From Larix sibirica (Eukaryota > Streptophyta > Pinopsida > Pinales > Pinaceae): a DNA stretch of 22,273 nt. Under the pieces are notes generated by a model. That model was given only the letters and a program-made list of their open reading frames with translations, did not search any database and was not told where the DNA came from. A program made the translations under genes and the position numbers. Numbering within the stretch: position 1 is the first letter of the stretch; each line of letters begins with the position of its first letter. Positions 1 to 10,900 of this stretch are shown piece by piece. The stretch spans positions 49,391 through 71,663 of the forward strand of contig NWUY0300018150.1 in the NCBI GenBank assembly GCA_004151065.3. Direction: 5' to 3'.

Positions 1-208
1 CAACTACATATATATTTATGTCGATAGACTTTTTTTTTTTTCCGAGGGGCGTTTTGAAACGCACTGTAGCTTTTCGTCGTCCCTCTGACCAACCATTGAC
101 TGCCACATGTCCTCCAACAAGCCTTCCCTGCTTTCCAATAAGAAATCGCCACGTACATCATCCTCTGACTCGGCCACTGATGGCGTGTTCCTCTTAAATT
201 GTCCTGCA
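1..208. other. unique left flank, no gene seen
   Basis: This stretch precedes the duplicated block and does not recur in the window. It starts with an AT-rich run and a T12-13 tract, then becomes less AT-rich, with scattered ACGT and CCAC motifs of the sort common in plant upstream regions. I see no open frame of useful length and no recognisable gene. A promoter role is possible, but there is no transcript landmark to support it. Confidence 0.5.
49..62. repeat. perfect 6-bp-arm hairpin
   Basis: The sequence GCGTTTTGAAACGC is a perfect inverted repeat with six-base arms (GCGTTT and AAACGC) around TG. It directly follows a poly-T tract. It may be a small structured element or the end of a decayed transposon. 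I see no partner copy elsewhere in the window. Confidence 0.5.
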
Positions 209-984
209 TTTTATTGAATTTATGCATCGATCCATCCGTGGAAACTCCTTTGTAAACCTTCCCAAAACTGGTGCCGACATTATTGCTCCTCAAATTTTTT
301 TTGGTGGCCTCCCTGATATCCACTATTAGGGTTCATGGGGCATGGCTCAGAGGTTTATCCTCCTCCAATATAGAAACCCCACCATGACCCCCAAAATGCA
401 CAAGAAACCCCCACGGCTGCAACCATGACCACGAGGACCTAGGCAGAGTTCTTCCTAGAACTCGAACTCAAGTTTAATCTGTGGAGAATCTGGATCCCCG
501 AATTAGTAAAATCTAGGGTTTCTATGATTCATTGCGGTCGTTCTCTCCTACAGAGTTAACCAGAGTTTCTATTCTACGCAGGAGCCCTAATACAGATGGA
601 TGACCTAGGCCTCATCAAATATGACTTCAGAGCTTTCCTTTTAGCACGCAATTTCAGAATGAGCAAGTTGGTCCCTTGCCAGCACCCTTTGGATTTTCCT
701 TATTTTTCCCCGGTTTTCTGGATTGAGGATGGTATTGATTGACGTTTTTACCTTATTTTGTTGGAGTATACAAGACCTTACATGAAGGTATGAATACTCA
801 TGAAATAGAACTTTCTATGGTCTAAAAAAATACCATGGATTTTGAAGTGGAACTTGTCAAAGATTGCATCTGATAATCGTGTTTTGATCGACTTTAGAGG
901 CTTAACCTAGCACTATTATTGAGTTTATTCATCTCTACTATTTGTTTTAATTATTTCCTACCTTTATTATTGAAGTTGATTGTA
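209..984. other. non-coding stretch with a short coding-like fragment
   Basis: No gene with a usable frame is seen. Around 569-722 a short plus-strand stretch after an AG-ending, pyrimidine-rich segment reads in one frame for about 45 codons (beginning near GALIQMDDLG) before stopping. It could be remnant exon sequence, but I do not recognise it. The rest is AT-rich and frame-broken. The same sequence lies at 5878-6653 in the second copy. Confidence 0.35.
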
Positions 985-1640
985 GTATTGGTGGGCGACG
1001 GCCTTTGTAAAAGGAAGACTAGAGATTCGACCAAAGGGTATTCGAATTCGTGAATTGTAGTCTATGATGTGGAACCTGTGTATGCACTTAACCATGTATT
1101 ATAATGAGGCATGAATATGTTGATAATCTTTTTACTATGAATGCCCATAAAGAGGGCAATTTTTGTGGCTTCCAATCTTTTCCTATGAATACTGCAAGAA
1201 AGGTTTGGGTTCCTAGCTTGAAAAGAGAGGGAACCTCATTAATATAATTGTTATTGTATTTGTATGTGGGGGGGAAGCGGCCTCCTTATGGAAGAACTAA
1301 ATCCTTTATTTATCCCTTTATTTAGATTGGCGTCTTTCTTTGGGGTTGAATACTATCTTTTGCTATCAAATGGAGAGGAGCAACCTCATGGTTGAGGATC
1401 AACTCATCTAATGCTTTTGTTATTACGGTAAAGAGTTGCGGCCTCTAGAATGAGGACCAAATTCCTTCTGTTTGTTTATATATATTATTGCAGTTTTGAG
1501 AGAAGGAGCGACCTCCAAAATAATGAACGAGCCCATTCCTCTCAAAAATTATATGGTATTATTAATAGTCCTTTGAATATTGTTCCCACTACAAAAGAGA
1601 AAGAGGGCGGCCTCTGCAAAAGGGAGCCGATCCTATGACA
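985..1640 (+). repeat. irregular GCGGCCTC-type degenerate repeat array
   Basis: A motif close to GAG-x-GGCGGCCTC, often followed by an A/G-rich ATGAGGA-like stretch and then a T-rich spacer, recurs at irregular spacing. Its cores lie near 999, 1231, 1278, 1381, 1439, 1509 and 1608 (CGGCCTT, GAACCTC, CGGCCTC, CAACCTC, CGGCCTC, CGACCTC, CGGCCTC). Spacing varies from about 50 to over 200 bases, so this is a decayed minisatellite or repeated element rather than a regular satellite. The copy in the second block is at 6654-7309. Confidence 0.55.
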
Positions 1641-1648
1641 CACTCTTC

Positions 1649-2115
1649 ATTATATATATAATTAGCTTTTGGAGGGAGTATTAGGAAAGGATTTGATTTC
1701 TTATAAACATGTTCTATTTCTGGTATTGGGTTTGCAGGGCTCGTATGAAAAGGCACCTGATGTTCAGTTGCTGTGATTTGCGGATTACTTTGCACGGGAA
1801 TTTAGTTCAGTTAACTCTGCCCAATTTCCTCTGGACAAGATACTGAAGGAGTCTATTGTGGCCAAGCTTGCAAAAGTAAGTTTACATTTTTGTTCTTCAT
1901 AGTTTAATTATGATGTGGAGAGATCCACACTTCATCTTCATCTTTGAAAATATTATTCGTTAGTAAACTGTAGTTTTTCATTATGTATACATAATTAGCT
2001 TTTGGAGGAAGTATTAGGAAAGGATTTGATTTCTTATAAACATGTTTTGTCTCTGGTATTGAGTTTGCAGGATCGTATGAAAAGGCACCTGATGTTTAGT
2101 TGATCCGATTTGAGG
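1649..2115 (+). repeat. ~330-bp tandem duplication carrying intron end plus exon
   Basis: The segment from the AT-rich run before ATTAGCTTTTGGAG, through the intron 3' end and into the exon, occurs first from 1649 and again from about 1979. The copies share the long stretch leading to TTTGCAG and differ by scattered substitutions, so this duplication is much older than the 5668-bp block duplication. A further exon start with only the last 16 bases of the intron follows at 2123. The counterpart in the second block starts at 7318. Confidence 0.75.
1738..1875 (+). pseudogene. pseudo-exon, 46 codons, with consensus splice sites
   Basis: A pyrimidine-containing intron end, TTTGCAG, precedes position 1738, and GTAAGTTT follows position 1875. 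The 138 bases between form exactly 46 codons, starting GSYEKAPDVQLL and ending KESIVAKLAK. The frame is open except for TGA at 1774-1776. At the same codon the second copy has CGA, so this stop probably arose by C-to-T change from arginine. The protein-like composition and phase-0 ends indicate a genuine exon of a host gene, captured or left as a pseudogene. I do not recognise the parent protein. The second-block counterpart is 7407-7544. Confidence 0.65.
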
Positions 2116-2250
2116 ATTACTTGGTATTGGGTTTGCAGGATTGTATGAAAAGGCACCTGGTGTTTAGTTTATGTGATTTGGGGATTACTTTGCACGGACA
2201 GTTTAATTAACTATGCCAAATTCCCTCTGAGCAAGATACTGAAGGAGTCT
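2071..2250 (+). pseudogene. two further decayed copies of the pseudo-exon
   Basis: After a second TTTGCAG, 2071-2120 repeats the first 50 bases of the exon (SYEKAPDV, a stop, then RFEDY-like) and breaks off. A third TTTGCAG follows, and 2139-2250 carries a longer copy that reaches the KILKES end but has several stops and a short deletion in the middle. No donor site follows. The arrangement, one full and two damaged exon copies in a row each preceded by the same acceptor, suggests local unequal exchange or slippage. The counterpart is 7740-7919. Confidence 0.6.
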
Positions 2251-2303
2251 CTATTTGTTTATTAAATGAAGAAAAGAGGATCACGAGACTTCTAATTTCT
2301 TCC

Positions 2304-2910
2304 TTATTTATGAATAACACCTCTCCAAGTTTTTGTGGTATGTCTTCGATCTGCTAGGAAAAAAAACGGGTAAAAACTAGGAAGAGTCGCTTCTTTGAAT
2401 TCCATCATTGTCAGGATTTTTCTCTTCAATCCTAGGCTCACATTCAAAAAAGAAACAGTTGATTTATCTCTATTAATGCCAGTTGATCTGGCCTGTGTGT
2501 CTCTTAAATTTTTTGATGACATTGTCTATTGCGTTGGCCTTTTTCATACTAGCATATCTTAGAAGTAGGGTATCATTTTCAATAGATGGGAAATATGGCT
2601 AGTATTAGATGAAATTTTTAAACCTTCCAAATGTTGTGATAATTAGGAATGAGAGATGATTTTTCCATGGGAATATAGAAGGATGGTGGAGAAAAGGAGA
2701 AAGGGTACAACCCTGTCTTGATCTCGTAGATGAGTTAAAAAAGGAAGAGGGTTCATCATTTATAAGGACAACAAAAGAGGCTATTGAATAGCATTCATGG
2801 ATCTGTTCAATGAATTTATGGTCAAAGTCTAGGGTTAGAAAGGTTTTATTTTTTAGGAAACCCCAGTTCATTTTATCATAAGTTCTTTTAAGGTATAATT
2901 TGAGAAGCAT
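2304..2910 (-). pseudogene. LINE reverse transcriptase remnant, FADD box destroyed
   Basis: From 2910 downward the minus strand reads KRTYDKMNWGFLKN (the K-A-YDK block, aspartate retained), then ASFVVLINDEPSSFFNSS and RQGCTLSPFL (the RQG-C-PLSP block). The active-site box at 2569-2583 reads IENDT instead of FADDT, so the first catalytic aspartate has become asparagine. It continues LLLRYASMKKANAIDNVIKKF, then shifts frame into INRDKSTVSFLNVSLGLKRK, typical of the segment after FADD. Between 2910 and 3600 only an acidic linker-like stretch is faintly seen. Confidence 0.9.
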
Positions 2911-3599
2911 ACTTTTTACTTTAAGAGAGTGGATACCTACCAGCTAAAAATGTGATTTGTTCTTCTGAGGTGATGAGGAATGGGAGGAGACACCTGAACT
3001 TTGTGGCTATGATTTTTACTTAGTTACCAGGATTTGGATATGGATACAGATTGGCCAGATTTTTTTAATTCTTGATTGGTTATGAATACGGATCCCGATT
3101 TTTCTCTTCTAAAAACTTTGACCCCTGATCCATTAGGAGGGACTTGAAAAATCCAGTTTCTTCTGATTTTATAGATGCATGGTATTCTATCATGGAGCCA
3201 TTGGCTTTTGTTTTCCAAGGAATTTTGTTTCTATACATTTTTACTTTGTGTGGATTTGTGGAGAGAGGTTGTGCTCTAATCTCCTTATTTTAACCTTTTG
3301 GGGGATTTTTGTTTTCATTTTTGGGGATTTTTTTTTTCAATATTTCTCCTCTCTAGCATATATTTCATCCTAGGCTGAATTTTTGTTGTTTTTTCTCAGA
3401 GTGAGTTAGTGAGACCTTCTTGTTCAATTTCTTCTTGGTTGGTTTCAATTGCATTTTCAAGAATGAATTCCTGCCTGAAAATTTTCCCAAAATTAGGATT
3501 CATTCCATTCATTAATCCTTTCTTGATAAATAGTAGTTTTCTGTGAAGAATGTACATTTTGTATCTGTTGATAAATAGTTAATTTTGAATTGTTAAAGC

Positions 3600-4490
3600 T
3601 AGCATTTTTTGAGGTTTGGTTCTAGCTCACCTTGGGTGAAGCAAGACTTCCAATCTAAAAGGAACCTTTTGGGGCTTCTCTCCTTTATTGTTTGAGAGGG
3701 TAATTGGTTATTGACATGACAACACACCTTGAAGATATAAGATTTTGCCTTATAATTTTCTACCATCCATCCTTCTGAGACTAGAAAATATGCCAAGTTT
3801 GTCTAGAATGAACTCTTCTGTTGTTCCACGTGAAAAAACTAGATCCTTTGAGGATATAAGAATCTACTTCATAATTGTCTACCATCCATCATTCTGAAAC
3901 TAGAAATATGTGTAGTATCTCCAGAATCTTGAGTGAATTGCCTCCCATGTCTTATGTTGTTCCACATGAAAGAGCTAGATTGTCAATTTCAACCAATGAA
4001 TTCTCTTTGAAATTGATCAGGGATTGATATTCTCTACTAGTATGACCACCCTCTTTCTCATGTTCTCCTAAAATTGAATTGAAATCTCCTTCAATTATTC
4101 ATGGAATATCCACAATGGGAGTTCTTTCTTCAGAGAGTAGGTGCAACTTTCCAACACATGGGATTTAACATACCAATGATAGGGCCATAGATAATGTACA
4201 TTTTGGACAAGAAGTTTATGCTAATCCAGAATATCTCAATATTTAACTAAATGAGACCTATCTTTGATGGTCACACCATATGAGTATGCCCCCTGATTTT
4301 CCAGATGGATCCTTATATATCCCTTCTGAGATAGACCTCATAAATCATCTAATTGACTCCATAGCTTCCCATTTAACTTTTGTTTCTTGTAAACTGAGAA
4401 TGGCTTGTTTTTTCATTTTTATTTTTTCTGTTTAGATCATGTCACTTTATTGGGGTTTTAAACAAGTTATGTTCCAGGATAAAGTCTTTG
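3600..4490 (-). pseudogene. LINE ORF2 APE endonuclease remnant
   Basis: Minus-strand translation shows LSWNI near 4475 (the start of APE domains), SLQETKV at 4375-4392 with the catalytic glutamate, KSGGILIW further on, a YGPIIGM-like segment, and EGDFNSIL with GDFN at 4078-4089. The distance from QET to GDFN (about 100 codons) equals that in the better preserved LINE at 15860. The downstream part (about 3600-3800) reads FLVSEGWMVENYKAKSY, resembling the segment just before the final SDH motif. Stops and frameshifts are frequent. The domain would nick target DNA to prime reverse transcription in an active element. Confidence 0.87.
3734..3911 (-). repeat. internal ~119-bp duplication inside the LINE endonuclease region
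   Basis: Two segments, at about 3734-3794 and 3853-3911, both read on the minus strand as FLVSE-x-WMV-x-NY and share the plus-strand core starting GATATAAGA. The period is about 119 bases. The first copy has EGWMVEN, the second EWWMVDN. Intact LINEs have this segment once, so it duplicated locally after the element died. The counterpart is 9403-9580. Confidence 0.6.
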
Positions 4491-5250
4491 TGTGAAACTT
4501 TAGCGTCTCTGTTAGACTGAGACCCTAAAAATTCATTTGGAACAAACACTAGGAATCCCGCCTGTTTTTTCTTTGGGCCATCCTGAAAGCAGTGCTCCAA
4601 CTGCTTTTGGGATTTCTCTGCTATAAATTTATGGGATTCGTCTTTCCTTTTTACCTAGTGCTTATTCCTTCCTTTAGTGTATTTTTTCCACCACATCAGA
4701 TTTAAAGCTCCTATTTCTTGTAGAATAGGGCTTAGAGGCTTTGTTTTTTCGCTGGAAGTTGAATATTTGATAGCTACTGCTGAGTCTTGTAGTGCATAAA
4801 GGTCCTCTTCAACTTATTTTGTGTCTTTTCCTTTGGAATTTTTTCATATTAGAATAGGGATTAGAGGCTTTGGCTTTTGGCTGGAAATTGGATATTTGAT
4901 AGGTGCTGCTGTGTTTTGTTGTGCATGAAGGTTTTCTTCAACTGATTTTGTGTCTTTCTATTGGAATCTTTTTCATATGATATTGATATAGATGTTCCAA
5001 GATCTGGTTGTGGAGTAGGGTTTGTTGTGGGAGAGGATGGAGGATGTTGGGGGGATCACTAATTCATTGCTTGGTTCCTCATCCACCATTACATCATTAT
5101 GACCTTAGACATGGTCCCCAACACAAAAATTATTCTGGGATTCAAGTTGAGGATTTGGGTCCTATTTCTCTTTTAAAGGGCCATTTTGGGGGTCGTCCTT
5201 TTTGGCTTGCTTTCTTTCTTAGAAGGTATAGTTTCTTTCAATTTATATGG

Positions 5251-5640
5251 GCATTTTACTTCTAGATGTCCATATTTAGGACATGTTATACATTGGAAAG
5301 GAATTTTTTCATAGTTGATTTGATCAATGGATCTATGTTCGATTTTTAGGGTGACATTTTACAAAAGAAGCTTTGATTTCTAGATTCATGTAGAGGCTGG
5401 CTAAATTTTCCAACCTTTTCTCCTTTGTCAATTTTACAGAATACACATATTCTCTGAGGCCATTCCCTATGATATTTAGGGATCAATAATTCTAGGGGGA
5501 AATATGGAAGTCGCAATTCAGAGTCCAAACCCATTACATGACCTTACAGGGGTGTCAGCTTTGTATGAAACCAGTCTCCCAATATTTCATGTAGAAACCA
5601 GCTCTGTTAAAAAACCAAAGGGCACCCTGAAAAACATGTT
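5251..5640 (-). pseudogene. LINE ORF1 remnant with CCHC zinc knuckle
   Basis: On the minus strand, a frame-broken stretch from about 5640 reads NRAGFYMKYWETGF and then TPVR and FPLELLIPKY-like segments. This matches the pattern of the DUF4283-type region of plant LINE ORF1 proteins. It is followed at 5251-5292 by CITCPKYGHLEVKC, an intact C-x2-C-x4-H-x4-C zinc knuckle, and then a lysine-rich tail. ORF1 proteins bind element RNA in ribonucleoprotein particles. Several frameshifts separate the pieces, so no functional product is expected. Confidence 0.85.
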
Positions 5641-5876
5641 CGTTTGGCTTAGTTCATGCCTTCTTGGTTAAGAAATAAATAGAACATCGATCAACAATTT
5701 CCTTGGATTCATTATTGAATTAGATTAACCAACAATGAATAGATTGCTACTATCCATCCATCAAATTTAGACATGGTTTTTATGAACAAGAAATTAATTA
5801 TGAGAAATATAGTAAGAATGTTTAAGAGACTCGTAGTTTAAGAACATTTATGTCATTAAAACCACTCTATTAAAAA
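5641..5876. other. AT-rich end of the duplicated block, nothing recognised
   Basis: This lies upstream of the minus-strand LINE remnant and may include further eroded ORF1 or 5' UTR. I see no motif, open frame or target-site duplication. It runs straight into the contig end at 5877. The counterpart is 11310-11545. Confidence 0.4.
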
Positions 5877-5877
5877 N
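5877..5877. other. single N joining the two block copies
   Basis: A lone N separates the end of copy one from the start of copy two. Some scaffolding programs insert a single n when the estimated gap is negative, meaning the contigs should overlap but were not merged. The matching position in copy two (11546) is the first base of the 450-base gap. Both copies therefore end at the same base, as expected if 5878-11545 is a contig contained within the neighbouring one. Confidence 0.85.
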
Positions 5878-7406
5878 TTTTATTGAATTTATGCATCGAT
5901 CCATCCGTGGAAACTCCTTTGTAAACCTTCCCAAAACTGGTGCCGACATTATTGCTCCTCAAATTTTTTTTGGTGGCCTCCCTGATATCCACTATTAGGG
6001 TTCATGGGGCATGGCTCAGAGGTTTATCCTCCTCCAATATAGAAACCCCACCATGACCCCCAAAATGCACAAGAAACCCCCACGGCTGCAACCATGACCA
6101 CGAGGACCTAGGCAGAGTTCTTCCTAGAACTCGAACTCAAGTTTAATCTGTGGAGAATCTGGATCCCCGAATTAGTAAAATCTAGGGTTTCTATGATTCA
6201 TTGCGGTCGTTCTCTCCTACAGAGTTAACCAGAGTTTCTATTCTACGCAGGAGCCCTAATACAGATGGATGACCTAGGCCTCATCAAATATGACTTCAGA
6301 GCTTTCCTTTTAGCACGCAATTTCAGAATGAGCAAGTTGGTCCCTTGCCAGCACCCTTTGGATTTTCCTTATTTTTCCCCGGTTTTCTGGATTGAGGATG
6401 GTATTGATTGACGTTTTTACCTTATTTTGTTGGAGTATACAAGACCTTACATGAAGGTATGAATACTCATGAAATAGAACTTTCTATGGTCTAAAAAAAT
6501 ACCATGGATTTTGAAGTGGAACTTGTCAAAGATTGCATCTGATAATCGTGTTTTGATCGACTTTAGAGGCTTAACCTAGCACTATTATTGAGTTTATTCA
6601 TCTCTACTATTTGTTTTAATTATTTCCTACCTTTATTATTGAAGTTGATTGTAGTATTGGTGGGCGACGGCCTTTGTAAAAGGAAGACTAGAGATTCGAC
6701 CAAAGGGTATTCGAATTCGTGAATTGTAGTCTATGATGTGGAACCTGTGTATGCACTTAACCATGTATTATAATGAGGCATGAATATGTTGATAATCTTT
6801 TTACTATGAATGCCCATAAAGAGGGCAATTTTTGTGGCTTCCAATCTTTTCCTATGAATACTGCAAGAAAGGTTTGGGTTCCTAGCTTGAAAAGAGAGGG
6901 AACCTCATTAATATAATTGTTATTGTATTTGTATGTGGGGGGGAAGCGGCCTCCTTATGGAAGAACTAAATCCTTTATTTATCCCTTTATTTAGATTGGC
7001 GTCTTTCTTTGGGGTTGAATACTATCTTTTGCTATCAAATGGAGAGGAGCAACCTCATGGTTGAGGATCAACTCATCTAATGCTTTTGTTATTACGGTAA
7101 AGAGTTGCGGCCTCTAGAATGAGGACCAAATTCCTTCTGTTTGTTTATATATATTATTGCAGTTTTGAGAGAAGGAGCGACCTCCAAAATAATGAACGAG
7201 CCCATTCCTCTCAAAAATTATATGGTATTATTAATAGTCCTTTGAATATTGTTCCCACTACAAAAGAGAAAGAGGGCGGCCTCTGCAAAAGGGAGCCGAT
7301 CCTATGACACACTCTTCATTATATATATAATTAGCTTTTGGAGGGAGTATTAGGAAAGGATTTGATTTCTTATAAACATGTTCTATTTCTGGTATTGGGT
7401 TTGCAG

Positions 7407-7919
7407 GGCTCGTATGAAAAGGCACCTGATGTTCAGTTGCTGTGATTTGCGGATTACTTTGCACGGGAATTTAGTTCAGTTAACTCTGCCCAATTTCCTC
7501 TGGACAAGATACTGAAGGAGTCTATTGTGGCCAAGCTTGCAAAAGTAAGTTTACATTTTTGTTCTTCATAGTTTAATTATGATGTGGAGAGATCCACACT
7601 TCATCTTCATCTTTGAAAATATTATTCGTTAGTAAACTGTAGTTTTTCATTATGTATACATAATTAGCTTTTGGAGGAAGTATTAGGAAAGGATTTGATT
7701 TCTTATAAACATGTTTTGTCTCTGGTATTGAGTTTGCAGGATCGTATGAAAAGGCACCTGATGTTTAGTTGATCCGATTTGAGGATTACTTGGTATTGGG
7801 TTTGCAGGATTGTATGAAAAGGCACCTGGTGTTTAGTTTATGTGATTTGGGGATTACTTTGCACGGACAGTTTAATTAACTATGCCAAATTCCCTCTGAG
7901 CAAGATACTGAAGGAGTCT
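7407..7919 (+). pseudogene. pseudo-exon cluster, second-block copy
   Basis: Identical to 1738-2250: a full 46-codon exon at 7407-7544 with TGA at 7443-7445 and a GTAAGTTT donor, then the two damaged copies at 7740-7789 and 7808-7919. It is probably present only because the whole block was assembled twice. Confidence 0.6.
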
Positions 7920-7972
7920 CTATTTGTTTATTAAATGAAGAAAAGAGGATCACGAGACTTCTAATTTCTTCC

Positions 7973-10900
7973 TTATTTATGAATAACACCTCTCCAAGTT
8001 TTTGTGGTATGTCTTCGATCTGCTAGGAAAAAAAACGGGTAAAAACTAGGAAGAGTCGCTTCTTTGAATTCCATCATTGTCAGGATTTTTCTCTTCAATC
8101 CTAGGCTCACATTCAAAAAAGAAACAGTTGATTTATCTCTATTAATGCCAGTTGATCTGGCCTGTGTGTCTCTTAAATTTTTTGATGACATTGTCTATTG
8201 CGTTGGCCTTTTTCATACTAGCATATCTTAGAAGTAGGGTATCATTTTCAATAGATGGGAAATATGGCTAGTATTAGATGAAATTTTTAAACCTTCCAAA
8301 TGTTGTGATAATTAGGAATGAGAGATGATTTTTCCATGGGAATATAGAAGGATGGTGGAGAAAAGGAGAAAGGGTACAACCCTGTCTTGATCTCGTAGAT
8401 GAGTTAAAAAAGGAAGAGGGTTCATCATTTATAAGGACAACAAAAGAGGCTATTGAATAGCATTCATGGATCTGTTCAATGAATTTATGGTCAAAGTCTA
8501 GGGTTAGAAAGGTTTTATTTTTTAGGAAACCCCAGTTCATTTTATCATAAGTTCTTTTAAGGTATAATTTGAGAAGCATACTTTTTACTTTAAGAGAGTG
8601 GATACCTACCAGCTAAAAATGTGATTTGTTCTTCTGAGGTGATGAGGAATGGGAGGAGACACCTGAACTTTGTGGCTATGATTTTTACTTAGTTACCAGG
8701 ATTTGGATATGGATACAGATTGGCCAGATTTTTTTAATTCTTGATTGGTTATGAATACGGATCCCGATTTTTCTCTTCTAAAAACTTTGACCCCTGATCC
8801 ATTAGGAGGGACTTGAAAAATCCAGTTTCTTCTGATTTTATAGATGCATGGTATTCTATCATGGAGCCATTGGCTTTTGTTTTCCAAGGAATTTTGTTTC
8901 TATACATTTTTACTTTGTGTGGATTTGTGGAGAGAGGTTGTGCTCTAATCTCCTTATTTTAACCTTTTGGGGGATTTTTGTTTTCATTTTTGGGGATTTT
9001 TTTTTTCAATATTTCTCCTCTCTAGCATATATTTCATCCTAGGCTGAATTTTTGTTGTTTTTTCTCAGAGTGAGTTAGTGAGACCTTCTTGTTCAATTTC
9101 TTCTTGGTTGGTTTCAATTGCATTTTCAAGAATGAATTCCTGCCTGAAAATTTTCCCAAAATTAGGATTCATTCCATTCATTAATCCTTTCTTGATAAAT
9201 AGTAGTTTTCTGTGAAGAATGTACATTTTGTATCTGTTGATAAATAGTTAATTTTGAATTGTTAAAGCTAGCATTTTTTGAGGTTTGGTTCTAGCTCACC
9301 TTGGGTGAAGCAAGACTTCCAATCTAAAAGGAACCTTTTGGGGCTTCTCTCCTTTATTGTTTGAGAGGGTAATTGGTTATTGACATGACAACACACCTTG
9401 AAGATATAAGATTTTGCCTTATAATTTTCTACCATCCATCCTTCTGAGACTAGAAAATATGCCAAGTTTGTCTAGAATGAACTCTTCTGTTGTTCCACGT
9501 GAAAAAACTAGATCCTTTGAGGATATAAGAATCTACTTCATAATTGTCTACCATCCATCATTCTGAAACTAGAAATATGTGTAGTATCTCCAGAATCTTG
9601 AGTGAATTGCCTCCCATGTCTTATGTTGTTCCACATGAAAGAGCTAGATTGTCAATTTCAACCAATGAATTCTCTTTGAAATTGATCAGGGATTGATATT
9701 CTCTACTAGTATGACCACCCTCTTTCTCATGTTCTCCTAAAATTGAATTGAAATCTCCTTCAATTATTCATGGAATATCCACAATGGGAGTTCTTTCTTC
9801 AGAGAGTAGGTGCAACTTTCCAACACATGGGATTTAACATACCAATGATAGGGCCATAGATAATGTACATTTTGGACAAGAAGTTTATGCTAATCCAGAA
9901 TATCTCAATATTTAACTAAATGAGACCTATCTTTGATGGTCACACCATATGAGTATGCCCCCTGATTTTCCAGATGGATCCTTATATATCCCTTCTGAGA
10001 TAGACCTCATAAATCATCTAATTGACTCCATAGCTTCCCATTTAACTTTTGTTTCTTGTAAACTGAGAATGGCTTGTTTTTTCATTTTTATTTTTTCTGT
10101 TTAGATCATGTCACTTTATTGGGGTTTTAAACAAGTTATGTTCCAGGATAAAGTCTTTGTGTGAAACTTTAGCGTCTCTGTTAGACTGAGACCCTAAAAA
10201 TTCATTTGGAACAAACACTAGGAATCCCGCCTGTTTTTTCTTTGGGCCATCCTGAAAGCAGTGCTCCAACTGCTTTTGGGATTTCTCTGCTATAAATTTA
10301 TGGGATTCGTCTTTCCTTTTTACCTAGTGCTTATTCCTTCCTTTAGTGTATTTTTTCCACCACATCAGATTTAAAGCTCCTATTTCTTGTAGAATAGGGC
10401 TTAGAGGCTTTGTTTTTTCGCTGGAAGTTGAATATTTGATAGCTACTGCTGAGTCTTGTAGTGCATAAAGGTCCTCTTCAACTTATTTTGTGTCTTTTCC
10501 TTTGGAATTTTTTCATATTAGAATAGGGATTAGAGGCTTTGGCTTTTGGCTGGAAATTGGATATTTGATAGGTGCTGCTGTGTTTTGTTGTGCATGAAGG
10601 TTTTCTTCAACTGATTTTGTGTCTTTCTATTGGAATATTTTTCATATGATATTGATATAGATGTTCCAAGATCTGGTTGTGGAGTAGGGTTTGTTGTGGG
10701 AGAGGATGGAGGATGTTGGGGGGATCACTAATTCATTGCTTGGTTCCTCATCCACCATTACATCATTATGACCTTAGACATGGTCCCCAACACAAAAATT
10801 ATTCTGGGATTCAAGTTGAGGATTTGGGTCCTATTTCTCTTTTAAAGGGCCATTTTGGGGGTCGTCCTTTTTGGCTTGCTTTCTTTCTTAGAAGGTATAG

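Larger units (their letters stand above)
2304..5640 (-). mobile_element. degenerate plant LINE (L1-type), minus strand, first copy
   Basis: Read on the minus strand from 5640 down to 2304, the order is ORF1 nucleic-acid-binding region, CCHC zinc knuckle, APE endonuclease, reverse transcriptase. This is the standard order of plant L1 elements. Every domain is split by frameshifts and stops, and the reverse transcriptase FADD box is lost. Nothing after the post-FADD region is recognisable: no zf-RVT, RNase H, A tail or target-site duplication was found, so the element is truncated at both ends. It is clearly older than the plus-strand LINE at 15587-20122 and is a different lineage by sequence. 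Confidence 0.9.
209..5876. repeat. first copy of a 5668-bp duplicated block
   Basis: Every base I compared in this block recurs 5669 positions further on. The two copies differ at one position that I noticed, C at 4968 against A at 10637. The block ends in TAAAAA immediately before the single N at 5877. It contains an irregular repeat array, a pseudo-exon cluster and a decayed minus-strand LINE. Only this copy has unique sequence on its left, so it is the copy anchored to the genome. Near-identity through old, decayed sequence argues for a very recent event or an assembly duplicate rather than an old tandem duplication. Confidence 0.97.

Noticed and set aside
985-1640. A CRISPR array
   Set aside because: The repeats are degenerate and unevenly spaced, and the window is plant nuclear DNA, so a CRISPR reading does not apply.
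1450-1795. Small frames of 62 and 68 codons on opposite strands as genes
   Set aside because: They fall in the degenerate repeat array and the pseudo-exon region, have no domain, and recur only because the block is duplicated.
3024-3373. 64-codon frames on both strands as separate genes
   Set aside because: They lie within the span of the decayed LINE, overlap each other and show no domain. The plus-strand frame is just T-rich sequence read as phenylalanine-rich peptide.
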